From contig WNNJ02000219.1 in the NCBI GenBank assembly GCA_012934845.2, positions 62,001-126,000 of the forward strand: a stretch of DNA of 64,000 nucleotides. The letters run 5' to 3'. This DNA is from Pomphorhynchus laevis. Taxonomy: Eukaryota; Acanthocephala; Palaeacanthocephala; Echinorhynchida; Pomphorhynchidae. Shown one piece after another: positions 11,488 to 22,773 of the stretch (positions within the stretch are counted from its first letter, which is position 1; each line of letters begins with the position of its first letter). A program made the translations under genes and the position numbers. The notes beneath the pieces were generated by a model, which was not told the DNA's origin, made no database searches, and was given only the letters and a program-made list of their open reading frames with translations.

Positions 11488-12120
11488 AAAAATAGTGCTT
11501 AATAGTGTTTTATACCAGTATTAATTTCTGCTAAATCTAGATTTGTATAAAACGTACTAAAATTGTATGTATTTATATTTTGAAAATTTATTCCTTTTGT
11601 CTGTTCTAAAAATTCTTTTGTAGAATTAATACTGAAATAGTGTTTTATACCAGTATTAATTTCGATTACCTTGCAATATTTTTTAAAGTGTGCTTTAATT
11701 ACTTTAAGTATTTTATTCATATAGACAGAAAGTGGTTTTAATGTACATTTAAACGCACTACATATGAACCTAGGTTTTATTGGATTTTTATGTAATTTTG
11801 GATTCCAATATAATATAGGTATAGTTTTATTATCTGATTCAACCTTTATACCCTTTTTATCCATTATAGAACAGTGACTTGTAATAATTGTTTCAAAACT
11901 CAACTCACTACGTTCATATGTTGGATTTACATTTAAATCATTAGAATTAACCTCTTTCACTAGTATATAATAATAAAGCTATTTGCATATGAAGACAAAG
12001 TTATTACTAGCTTTATCAATAGTTGTTATTATATAGTTATCCTTTAATTTAGTTAGTTCTGTATACATATCTTTATTAATTTGATCTTTCCATTTATAAT
12101 TGTATGTTTGTCGATGATCC
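11488..12120 (-). mobile_element. PLE reverse transcriptase fragment (fingers and palm)
   Basis: The frame at 11499-11960 reads PILYWNPKLHKNPIKPRFI and SAFKCTLKPLSVYMN, the conserved finger region of Penelope-like reverse transcriptases, then NFSTFYTNLDL, RT motif A. It is nearly identical to part of the longer copy at 59931-60932. The element is broken and separated from its other parts. Confidence 0.8.
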
Positions 12121-12239
12121 TTCATAATTCATAACGAAATTCCTCCTGATGGTAGTTCATAGTGATTTTTTATTATTATTAAAAATAATAATAAATAAAA
12201 ATTATATAATCAAATAATTGTAATAATATAATATACAAT

Positions 12240-13320
12240 CAAACATGTTGCATTTACATTTTAATCATTATAATTAGCTTCTTTTATCAGTATTTAATAA
12301 TAAAGCTTTAGCATATGAAGACAGAGTTAGTACTAGCTTTATATTTTACTTTATATTTTATTATATTTAAATGCTTACTAACGTAAGCATTTAAATCATT
12401 ATATAACAAATTGTAAAATTTTATTTTTATTGTTATTATTCAATCTATATTTATACACTTTTGAAAGCATCTTCCTTAATTCACAATTTTTAATTAATTC
12501 TAGATTATGAGGGCATAATTCATGTTCATTTATTTTATCAAAATAAGGACTTATTCAATTGCATTCTATTTTAAATTACATAAAATTATAAATATTTTAA
12601 AAGTTTATACCTTATTCTAAGAATATATTCTTACCGAAATAAGAATTTTAGTCATTTTTTAAGGAGAGCATATTATTAATATTATTTTGATAACATTTTC
12701 CTTAATTCATTGTTTTCAATTAATTCTAGATTATGAGTGCATATATGTTCATTTATTTTATCAAAATTAAGACTTTTGCAATCGCATCCAGTTTCTATGA
12801 TGTTTCTAATATTATCGTTACATATTGATTTTAATTCTTTATTATAATTACATATTTTCCGTCCTTATGGCGGTAACAATCTATACCTTATATTAAAATA
12901 TTTTTACTTAAATCTGACCCTATTATTTCTTTACTTTTAGAATTATTTAAAAGTCCGGCTATATTTATGTTATCTATACATTTATTAATGAAGTTTATGG
13001 TTAATGTATATTTTCTATTGTTATTATTAACATTTATCGTACGATTATAGTATTTTAAATTACAATAAATGTCTGTTATACAACTTAAACATATCATAGT
13101 CGTGAATTAACCTTTGATTTATTGAACATATGATATCTTTAGAAAAACTTCTTATATTTACATAAAGATCTTTTAGCTTATCTCTTAAAAGTTGTTTTAA
13201 AATTTCTAATTGTTCATTTATATACATATCTTTTTAATATTTTTAAGTCTATATTTCTGATTCCATTCATCGCCATGACTTTGTAGCTTGCGTTAAACCG
13301 GATTATTGTAAATAAATATT
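12240..13320 (-). mobile_element. PLE N-terminal region, rearranged
   Basis: The minus strand encodes the region upstream of the reverse transcriptase: FINKCIDNINIAGLLNNSK, and FDKINEH-type blocks with HNLELIE. The order and an internal duplication match the copy at 60780-61800 closely. A further short piece at 12240-12350 repeats sequence from 11935-12010. The element has several breaks. Confidence 0.75.
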
Positions 13321-13332
13321 GTAAATAATATG

Positions 13333-15120
13333 GCAATAATTATAGGGCTATAATTGTAGGACCATAATTGTAGGACCATAATTGTAGAGCCATAATTGTA
13401 GGGCCATAATTGTAGGGCCATAATTGTAGGGCCATAATTGTAGGGCCATAATTGTAGGGCCATAATTGTAGGGCCATAATTGTAGGGCCATAATTGTAGG
13501 GCCATAATTGTAGGGCCATAATTGTAGGGCCATAATTGTAGGGCCATAATTGTAGGGCCATAATTGTAGGGCCATAATTGTAGGGCCATAATTGTAGGGC
13601 CATAATTGTAGGGCCATAATTGTAGGGCCATAATTGTAGGGCCATAATTGTAGGGCCATTATTCTAGGGCCATTATTCTAGGGCCATTATTCTAGGGCCA
13701 TTATTCTAGGGCCATTATTCTAGGGCCATTATTCTAGGGCCATTATTCTAGGGCCATTATTCTAGGGCCATTATTCTAGGGCCATTATTCTAGGGCCATT
13801 ATTCTAGGGCCATTATTCTAGGGCCATTATTCTAGGGCCATTATTCTAGGGCCATTATTCTAGGGCCATTATTCTAGGGCCATTATTCTAGGGCCATTAT
13901 TCTAGGGCCATTATTCTAGGGCCATTATTCTAGGGCCATTATTCTAGGGCCATTATTCTAGGGCCATTATTCTAGGGCCATTATTCTAGGGCCATTATTC
14001 TAGGGCCATTATTCTAGGGCCATTATTCTAGGGCCATTATTCTAGGGCCATTATTCTAGGGCCATTATTCTAGGGCCATTATTCTAGGGCCATTATTCTA
14101 GGGCCATTATTCTAGGGCCATTATTCTAGGGCCATTATTCTAGGGCCATTATTCTAGGGCCATTATTCTAGGGCCATTATTCTAGGGCCATTATTCTAGG
14201 GCCATTATTCTAGGGCCATTATTCTAGGGCCATTATTCTAGGGCCATTATTCTAGGGCCATTATTCTAGGGCCATTATTCTAGGGCCATTATTCTAGGGC
14301 CATTATTCTAGGGCCATTATTCTAGGGCCATTATTCTAGGGCCATTATTCTAGGGCTAGAACTCTATGGCTAGAATTCTAGGGTCAACATTCTACGGCTA
14401 TATTGTAGAGACATAATTGATGGGTCATAATTGTGGGGACATAATTGTATGGCCATACTTGTAGGGCCATTATTGTAAGGCCTTTATTGTAGGGCAATAA
14501 TTGTAGGACATAATTGTAAGGTCATATTTGTAGGGCAATAATTGTCGGCCATAATTGTAGGGGTTATAATTGCGGGGACATAATTGTTAGGTCATAATTG
14601 TTGGGACATAGTTGTTGGGTCATAATTGTGGGGACATAATTGTATGACTATAATTGTAGGACCATAATTGTCGGGTCATAATTGTAGATCAATAATTGCA
14701 GTGACATAATTGTTGGACATAATTGTAAGGCTTTAATTATAGTGCCATAATCGTAGGGCCATAATTGTAGTGCCTTAATTGTATTGCCATAATTGTAGGG
14801 TCATAATTCTTGTGCCAACATACTACGTTTATAATTCTAGAGCTAATATTCTATGTCCATAATTGTAACACCATAATTGTAGAACTATAATTGGAGGACA
14901 ATAATTGTAGATCCATAATTGTAGGGACATAATTGTTGGGTCATAATTGTAGAGTCATAATTGTTGGGCTATATTTGTGGGGACATAATTGTAGGTCAAT
15001 AATTGCAGTGACAATTGTAGGCCATAATTGTAGGGCCATAATTATAGTGCCATAATCGTAAGGCCATAATTGAAGTGCCATAATTGTTCGGTTATAATTA
15101 TAGGGCCATAATTGTATAGG
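13333..15120. repeat. Minisatellite of 14-base units
   Basis: The array begins with about 20 units of GGGCCATAATTGTA (to about 13652). It switches sharply to about 50 nearly perfect units of GGGCCATTATTCTA (to about 14355), then continues as strongly diverged units to about 15120. Because 14 is not a multiple of three, each strand reads open in several frames (repeating ALQLWPYNYGPTIM), which produces long false open frames. It abuts the 5' side of the PLE remnant. Confidence 0.97.
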
Positions 15121-15954
15121 GTTTATGATATTCTAGCTCACTATATACGCTTTGATGTGGAATTATGTTCAAATTAAGATTTTTAAGAAAATTAAAACAA
15201 TAGAAATAAAATAAATTCATCTGAATTTGTAAAATTCATATTATTTTTTGCACATTTATATGAAACAATTCTTTTAACTATTTTATTCAGATATTTTACC
15301 TTTCGAATGGTTGATACAGTATCGTTGTTTAAGAGATATTTTCCTTTTTATACAAAACGATATATTAATATATCCATGTAATTTAACCTTATTATATGTA
15401 AACGTTTAAGAAAATTGTTAAAAACATTTTTACGTGTTAGATTTCGATAAATTTATAGAGGATTTTACCTTCTAGAGTTCGCTTCTGAATATAAAAATTT
15501 GATTATAACATATAATCGTCAAGCATCACATTGTAGTGAATGCAACATCTCAATGAAAGCTATCAAATTTATAGATTTTTTGTTGAGTTCATTGAATATA
15601 AACAATTACAGCAAGCAATAACCGGAGAAGTAGCACGTTTCGCTACTCTTTTGTAACTGGTCGTTTTTAATATATAATAGCGTAAATGAGAACTATGTCA
15701 TAAGAATTTATCAGCAAAAAAATTAATCGGCGCTGTGAAAATCTCATCAATTTTAAAAAGAACAATCGTTTTTGCAATTGTTGATTCGATTTATCTGCCT
15801 CGCTGATTTCGCAGACAGGAAATTTCGCAGATGAAGAAACCGAAATATCACATGGGGTTAGAAGCTATGTCGTTAATTGAATGATCAACAAGCATTTGCT
15901 AATTTAATTGCATTCAAAATATTCAAATAATCAGATCAGTTAACTGAGTATTTT
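15121..15954. other. AT-rich spacer, nothing recognised
   Basis: No open frame, repeat match or RNA gene was found here by eye. The stretch around 15620-15860 is a little less AT-rich but has no coding pattern I recognise. Confidence 0.45.
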
Positions 15955-16495
15955 GTAGTATTAAAATTTCATTATTTAATGTATTATATTTTATAATATA
16001 TGGTATGCATGAATGCTCATGCAAAAATATGTTTCTTGTAAATTAAAAAATGTCATCTTTACGATATAAATTAATAGTAGTTTTAGTTAATGTTAATTTA
16101 ATGTTCATATCTAGATATACACCTTCTTTATCAACAACATTTGTTCGCTTATTGAAAAAAGTTATTAGAGTTAAATACACATATATCATCAATGTATCGA
16201 AACATATATTTCATATATTTATATTGTTTAGATTTAGTTTTTACACAGTTACATATATCTCATATCTTAAGATTTGTTTTTAAACAGTAAGGGACAAATT
16301 TATATTCTATAAATATAATAAATAAGACAGCTAAACTACAATTACCTAACTTTCGAACACCCTTTATTTGTCTAAATATATATGTTCCTACTTTTAAATA
16401 ATTTTGATTTATCAAAATATTTAATATTCTATTAATTCAATTATTTCCATATATTTATATTTACTTGATTGTTTAATTTTTGTTAGATAGCCCTA
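15955..16495 (-). mobile_element. PLE reverse transcriptase fragment, C-terminal half
   Basis: The minus strand matches the copy at 53910-54660, including the region for RYIEDI and the downstream block ending FLHEHS-like. It is a broken fossil fragment. Confidence 0.7.
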
Positions 16496-16545
16496 ATAGT
16501 TTTTATAACATAAATATATGTATTTTTATTTCTGAATATATAATA

Positions 16546-16551
<6 letters not shown>

Positions 16552-16617
<66 letters not shown>
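16552..16617. repeat. AT microsatellite, left of the foldback
   Basis: This is a pure (AT)n run that directly borders the left inverted arm of the hammerhead foldback. Confidence 0.97.
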
Positions 16618-16621
<4 letters not shown>

Positions 16622-17145
16622 TATGTTTTCCTCATGATGAGGCATAAACACCAGGCAGCATTCTATATATCCTCATCAGATCAAGAAATAGAACCGAATT
16701 ATTCTCGCAATATTCAAAGTCGCTACGTATGCCCAGTCATCCTATGTGTGACGACAAACTTCAACAACGGTATACGCGTTTCGCTCTAACGGAGCTCATC
16801 AGTACCGTGACTTTAATAATCATCCATAGGCACCTTAACACACGCTTAAACAATGTCTAAAGCTCGAAAAACAGAACTACCCTTAATCTGAATCATCAGA
16901 GGAAATTTAGCATAAGCTCTGTGCATGGTAGTGCGTATTGCGGTTTAACCATGCATCAGGCACTAAATTCCTTTTAATAGAAATGCTGTTTTATATATTT
17001 GTACACTTTAGTGTCCCTGTATATTCAAAGTCGCAATATGCGACTTTGAATATTGCGAGAATAATTCGGTTCTATTTCTTGATCTGAAGAGGATATATAG
17101 ACGGCTGCCTGGTGTTTATGCCTCTTCATGAGGAAAACATAGTGA
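16618..17145. mobile_element. Foldback element carrying a hammerhead ribozyme
   Basis: Inverted arms of about 106 bases (16618-16723 and 17040-17145) begin TCACTATGTTTTCCTCATGA and end with its complement. The arms enclose about 316 bases containing a hammerhead core (16767-16808) and no open frame. A nested palindrome around TTCAAAGTCGC lies at 17022-17060. Both sides are bounded directly or nearly by (AT)n arrays. Hammerheads are known in Penelope-like elements and retrozymes, so this may be a non-autonomous relative of the PLEs in this window (inference). Confidence 0.75.
16767..16808 (-). ncRNA. Type I hammerhead ribozyme
   Basis: On the minus strand the order is ACGGTA, CTGATGA, GCTC-CGTTA-GAGC, GAAA, CGCGTA, TACCGT. 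Stem I is the six base pairs ACGGTA/TACCGT, stem II GCTC/GAGC, and the conserved CUGAUGA and GAAA are intact. The predicted cut follows GUA, between 16773 and 16772. Stem III is only a tiny self-complementary ACGCGT, which cannot form a normal hairpin in one copy. The same trait is known for hammerheads of Penelope-like elements and retrozymes, which cut best as dimers. Confidence 0.8.
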
Positions 17146-17192
17146 TTTATTTACGAGTACATCATTGTGTGTCCCAGGGCAGGTGTAACAAC

Positions 17193-17196
<4 letters not shown>

Positions 17197-17276
<80 letters not shown>
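17197..17276. repeat. AT microsatellite, right of the foldback
   Basis: This is a pure (AT)n run about 50 bases beyond the right arm of the foldback. A short open frame running through it is only the repeat read as YIYIYI. Confidence 0.97.
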
Positions 17277-17279
<3 letters not shown>

Positions 17280-18589
17280 GATTTTTATCCTATTAAAAAT
17301 GTCTTGATTAAGAAAATAAGATGAACGATTGTTAATAAAATAAGTTGTTAAAACTTTAAACGGGTAACCATAAACTATATTTGCTTGTTTTTAGCGTAAA
17401 CGTTTTGATTTTTTTTATTAATATAGAATTTAAATCTTGATATAGTCCTCCTATTACATTAGAAATGTGATAAGTTTGTGTCGTTTTTTGGCATTATTTG
17501 ATATTTTATCTGACTATCAAATTCCGTATTTCATACGGAATTTAGACCCTTAACTTTTCATAGAATACTTGCTCATTTATAGAGAATGAATAACATTCTC
17601 TATAAATAACATTCTCTATAGTATAAGCGAATGTATATTTTGCTACTTAACTGACCTACAAATATCGTGATTGTGGGAATAAGAAAGTTTAAAATAACAG
17701 AAACTTTTCTTCGTAAATTTATCAATAAAAATTTATTTCAGGAGGCAAATGTTTCAGATATATTTTCTTTTAATTTCCAACTAAGAGAGATATTATAGTA
17801 GATGTTATGTGCCTTGGTTCAAAAGTAAAACAAGGATAATGGGCTCATTATCCTTGTTTGCCAATAATCTTTCACAATTCTTATCAATTGTACTTTAGTT
17901 CTATTATTTATTTTTAAAATTTTCAACTACTCCACAGCAGCCTTAACTTACTAGTGATGCGTAATTGCTATTACGCATCAATAGCTAAGATGTAGTAAGT
18001 TAAGTAATAAATAAAAAGTATCAATAGTTATTTAAGTCTTCCTTAACTTACTATTGATGCGTAATTGCTATTTTCTAAATAGAATAGATTTTTATCATAT
18101 TAGTTTTATTAAGAACAATTTAATTATCCTTAATTTTTACAATTTAGAATATAGAAAATACAAATAGCTTTGAAGACTTTATTTTTTTGTTAATACGGCA
18201 CTACAGATTTATACCTTGGCAAACTAGTCGAGTGCATTAGCCCCTCTTTTTATTGTGCAAAGTCAAATACATAATTTGCTAAAACAGCTTATAACATTTG
18301 TTCTGCGTAGTTTAGTCATTTAATTCATTTGGCATCACATTTTGGTAATATATAAAATCATTTGATGAAATAATGCTGGCAAAACCGAACATAAAAGGAA
18401 ACTTCAAAATTAAAACAACGAAATTTAAAAGAGTATCGAAGCTCAAAATCATGGATTCCTTAATCCTTTCATTAACATATATCCAGATCTAGGGATAAAA
18501 TAAAACAATTGCATTTTTTAAACAAAGTTTAAAAATGCAATATTAATATATACTTAAAGTAAAATATATTAAAATTTTATTCTTATACA
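17277..18589. other. AT-rich spacer with a small direct repeat
   Basis: CTTAACTTACTA with TGATGCGTAATTGCTATT occurs twice (about 17944 and 18042), the first copy followed by its own complement (TTACGCATCAATAG). No gene is recognised in this stretch. Confidence 0.5.
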
Positions 18590-18800
18590 TCCTCTGTTAT
18601 TTATTATTACTATTTATTATTATTATTTATTACTCAAAACAATTGACTTTTATTTTAATTTTTATTATTTTTTTAATAAAAATATAAATTGTATAAAATC
18701 TTATATGATTATTTATTATTTATATATACTTTTATATAAAGATAAATCTTTATATAAATAAAGATTTAAATTTATCAAATATATACTCAGTTATCTGATC
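18590..18800 (+). repeat. PLE 3' tail fragment
   Basis: The sequence from CCTCTGTTATTTATTATTAC through AATTGACTTTTATTTTAAT to TATACTCAGTTATCTGATC matches the distal part of the PLE 3' repeat. Confidence 0.5.
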
Positions 18801-19236
18801 AGATTTATATATTTCCTGAATACTAATTATTAGAATTCAAATTATATATTTATTATAAAAAGAGATTTATATATTAAATTATATATTTATTATAATTATA
18901 TATATTTATTATAAATTAATTTAATAAATATAATATAATATAATATATTAATATTACTTTAAGTAAAAATATATTATATTATTCTACATTACTATAGAAT
19001 TAACAACATTAATCTGAAATAATTATTAATTTATTAATAAATTTTATCTGATTTATTTATAAACCCATTCGGATACGGTCATAGGGTAAAAGACAAGACC
19101 ATAATATAGCACGAAGCGTAATAGTATATGGTATAATAATTTATCTATAAATTATATAAATTTATATAATTTATAATTTATTATTAATTACAAATTATAT
19201 TATGATAATTATTAACATTATCTGATATATTTATTT

Positions 19237-19565
19237 CTAAACCCATTGGGCCACGGGCCATTGGGTAAAAACAATACAAACAAAAATACGGTAACTGCGA
19301 ATAAAATAAAGATGAACAAGCCTGCACTTTTTCCCACGTAATCGGCTTTCGATAATATGGCAATCGTCCAAGGATATCGCGATAAAATCGTCCAACGACA
19401 TTCTTAATTCAAGAGATCTCTTAATAGAAATACGTTCCCCCATACTATGGGCCACAAAACGGTAAGAGAATGTATATGGTATGGATGCATATCAACAATC
19501 TTATCATCCCAGATTTTTCGATGCTTCTTTATTCTATTCTGCAAGACTAAATCTTTCTTGAAATA
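19237..19565 (-). pseudogene. Decayed open frame with a membrane segment, unrecognised
   Basis: One minus-strand frame, just after a possible acceptor (TCTTGCAG), reads NRIKKHRKIWDDKI and SLTVLWPIVWG, then after a break a hydrophobic run AGLFIFILFAVTVFLFVLFL. The base composition is less AT-rich than the flanks, which supports a coding past. A short diverged repeat of the C-terminal end lies at about 19065-19135. I do not recognise a family; it could be a host membrane protein exon or a captured gene. Confidence 0.3.
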
Positions 19566-20498
19566 CAAATGAAAATGTACGCTCCTTTATTTGAAAACAA
19601 TGTCGATGATGACACTTTCTAAATAATTAAAAGAATCTTTTCAAGAAAACCAATTTAATTTTTGATTGAGATCTGAAACTCTCAGATCTTGTAAAGCCGT
19701 AGGCAATCCTAGAAGCTAACAAAACCAAAAAAAATTATTGCAGTATAATAACAAACGATATGCGACATTAGCTGTCTATTATAGCAACTCAGTATGCATG
19801 CAATAAGAGTTTTCAGATGTCAGTTTTTAGGTCATAGAAGTTTCTACTGATGACCTATATTTTAATTTGTGGTATATAATAGTGGAGTCAATTAGTCAAA
19901 ATAGTCAAAATTTCAAATGGGAACTTATTTAAACTAAATACATCGATAGGAGATAAGAGTCCACCTAAAAATTTCACAACATGAGTATTTTAAAGATTTA
20001 TTATCAACCAGTTTTTCTGACAATATAATTTCAACTCTTAAATCCTGTTTGAATTCCTGCTGGATTAGAAAAATATATGAATAATTTATCTGCTTAGAGC
20101 AAATATGAAACATCTGTTCGACCAATAATTATAGAATATTTATAATAATTATAAATTATTATAATTTACAATTATTATAAATTATAATTATAAATTATAA
20201 TTATTATAATTTATTATTTATTTTAATAATTATAAAATATTTCACAGCTTTGAGATTTTTAAGATTTATTGTAAACCCGTTTTTATGAAAATATAATTTC
20301 AACTAATTTAATTGTTTGAATTATAGATGTATTACAAGAGCAGACATCAGTCCATAAAATGATAAATTATTAAAAATAATTAATTATTAAATTATTAATA
20401 ATTAATTATTAACTTATTAATAATTTTTGTGTAAAAATTATTAATAACTAATATTTGAAATATCAGAATAAATGATAATAAATTATTCTACTATTTAG
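19566..20498. other. AT-rich spacer, nothing recognised
   Basis: The stretch 19860-20330 has two loosely similar halves (GAGTATTTTAAAGATTTAT and TTGAGATTTTTAAGATTTAT, each followed by a run like CCGTTTTTATGAAAATATAA). No coding pattern is seen. Confidence 0.4.
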
Positions 20499-21000
20499 TT
20501 AAAAATCTATTAAATGTATAAATAGAAATTGAATTATAAATTTATAACAATTAACAAAGTGTATTTTAACTCTTTTTATCAAGACATGGTGAATATTGTT
20601 TAAATTTATAAGACAAAATATGTAACTTAAACTAACTTTGGTTAGACTGATATTCATAGGAAATGCTATAAATAGATTGAAGAACAAAGGACTAAGCGGA
20701 TCACCCTGACGATGCTATTTAATTGTAGGAAGCTTTTAGAATAATGGATCAAGCCAAAAATTCGAATTTCATCTGGAATAATCTGATTAATTTTAAGAAG
20801 AATTGGGTCTCTAATATTGCCAAGACACGTTAACTTTAGTAAAATAGGACTACGACTGACAATCAATCGCTTTCGTAAAATTAACAAATACAGCATACAA
20901 TAACCTTCTATATTTTCTAGTTTCGAAAACTGATTGTCGAAGAACAGAAAGTGATGATGTCGTAAAAAGGAAGGTTTAATTCTTTCGGTAATCACAGGTA
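20499..21000 (-). mobile_element. Decayed LINE reverse transcriptase (jockey/R1-like)
   Basis: On the minus strand, spread over frames, are ITERIKPSFLRHHHFLFFDN (fingers), VNFTKAIDCQS (motif A, normally VDFxKAFD) and HRQGDPLSPLFFNLFIAF (motif B, a clear match to RQGDPLSPxLFN). Motif C is not evident. The sequence has frame changes between the motifs and is a partial, old insertion. It is unrelated to the LINE at the left edge, which has TQGEP instead. Confidence 0.75.
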
Positions 21001-21734
21001 TAAATTAAGGATTCGAAAATATATAATATAATAAAAAATTTACGGCATAAAAGCATCTCGTCAGGACAAAACTAAAAACAATTATTTAAACCAAAATTAG
21101 AAAGAAGCAGATTTTTTTAAATAATACTAGAAAACTAGTATTTTTCAAATTATCCAAATAGAGATAGATCAGCGAATTCACCGTTCGATAAGAACGTTTG
21201 ACATTTATAAAATCATATAAGAATATTGTATTCGTTCAATAAAATGTAAGTGAATCACTTTACTAAAATACTTTACAAAAAGGAAAAATTAAAGAATTAT
21301 TATTCTTCAAAATTAATAAAGTATAAATGTAAATATCATGTATTATTACAAGAACTATATTGATTTCGAATTTATCGCTAAAGTGTAAGGGATAAGCAAT
21401 GGATATTGTGAATATCCATTGCTTACACGAGTCGTGTACCTTCATTGGTCGGTTTTATATTATCCTCGAGTGGTTCTTTAAATCCTATCAGCATCACTGT
21501 ACACTACAATAAGCGTAGGAGGACCTCATCTGCAGTAAGCCCACGCATACATTTCATAAGCAATGCGACATATCAAAAGCTAATTTTATATAAAAACCCA
21601 ATTTGGGTGATCGCAGGGTTATATAACCCTTGTCAGAAATACTGAAACTATCTATTCCTGTTATATCTATTATATTATTTTTTTGCAGTTTCTAGTTAGT
21701 TTAGTGAATTTTTCACAAAATAGACAACAAAATA
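21001..21734. other. Spacer with a less AT-rich patch
   Basis: The segment 21440-21650 is less AT-rich and open on the plus strand for 66 codons (21445-21645). The minus strand reads RGLTADEVLLRLL in one frame. Neither is recognised. Shortly before it is a short inverted repeat of AATATCCATTGCTTA. Confidence 0.35.
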
Positions 21735-22135
21735 TTATTAAAAATTTATTTAAACTATTAAGCGATATTTTTAAGTGGATAATAAACAATATGCATTATA
21801 TTAGAATAAAATACACTAAATAATCAAATTTCATCGGAAGAAATACGTCATTAAGAAATACGTATGTGGCCTTGCTGCTATGTTGGGTCAGGGAATGATC
21901 GAAACCTGATAACGTAGCAGTTCCTCCTGCTGATCTCTAATCCTTATTCATATACATCGTCTGTTATTTATTTTCTAACTCAAAACAATTGACTTTTATT
22001 TTAAATTTTAATTTTTAATTTTGACTTAATATAAATATAAATTGTATAAAATCTTATAATTTTTATAATTTATCTTTATTTTTATTTATATATCGTATAA
22101 AATACGTAGATTCAGTTATTGGATGTGATTTGGTA
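21735..22135 (+). repeat. PLE 3' end, structured copy
   Basis: The copy contains the left arm, the AAATACGT hairpin, CTGCTATG and its partner CGTAGCAG (a T-G wobble in place of T-A), and the tail to ACGTAGATTCAGTTAT. The first pseudoknot stem is eroded. Confidence 0.7.
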
Positions 22136-22773
22136 ATTGTAAATTTGGAATAAACTGTTTAAATTATTAAAATTATTAATTTTAATAATTAATATTATTA
22201 AAATATAATAATATTATTTAATATTTAATTTAACATGTAATATTTATATAATTTCATAATTATAATATAACTATAATATTATATAATTAGAATATTTTAT
22301 AATTTTAATATTTAAAATTATTTAAAATAATTTTAAACTATTGAAATTATTTTGAAATAATTTTAATTTCATGTAAAATTAATGAAAATATTAAATATTT
22401 TACATATTAAAAGCTAATTTTATTGCCTTTTATCGACTTTTGAATTGAATACAAATTAGTAATATCCACATTTGTATATTTGTAAATTTTGAATAAACAT
22501 TAATTTATTGACTAATGTAGACTTGTGTAATTTCCAGTGAAATTAATGAAAATATCAGATATATTGCATATCGAAAGCATTTTTTATTATATAAAAAATC
22601 AAGTCTACAAGAATCAGGTTCGTGATATAGAATAAATTATACAAAGAGATGGCAATATTTTATTTAAAACAACTGTCCATGTAAAACTATTTACATGTAT
22701 TATATTACACAATATTAATATTCACAAATATTATATTTTATAAAATTCACAAAAATAGTATTATCGGATATTT
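22136..22773. other. AT-rich 3' flank of hexokinase gene B
   Basis: No gene is seen. Polyadenylation signals of gene B would lie here on the minus strand, but AATAAA-like words are too frequent in this composition to choose one. Confidence 0.4.

Noticed and set aside
13293-13659. Three long overlapping open frames with repeating ALQLWPYNYGPTIM
   Set aside because: They are the 14-base minisatellite read in three frames; a unit not divisible by three without stops gives this automatically.
13333-15120. Telomere-type repeat
   Set aside because: The 14-base unit is not an animal telomere motif and the array is internal and degenerate on one side.
17112-17324. 70-codon frame with a YIYIYI run
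   Set aside because: Most of it is the (AT)n microsatellite and the rest is the arm of the foldback element.
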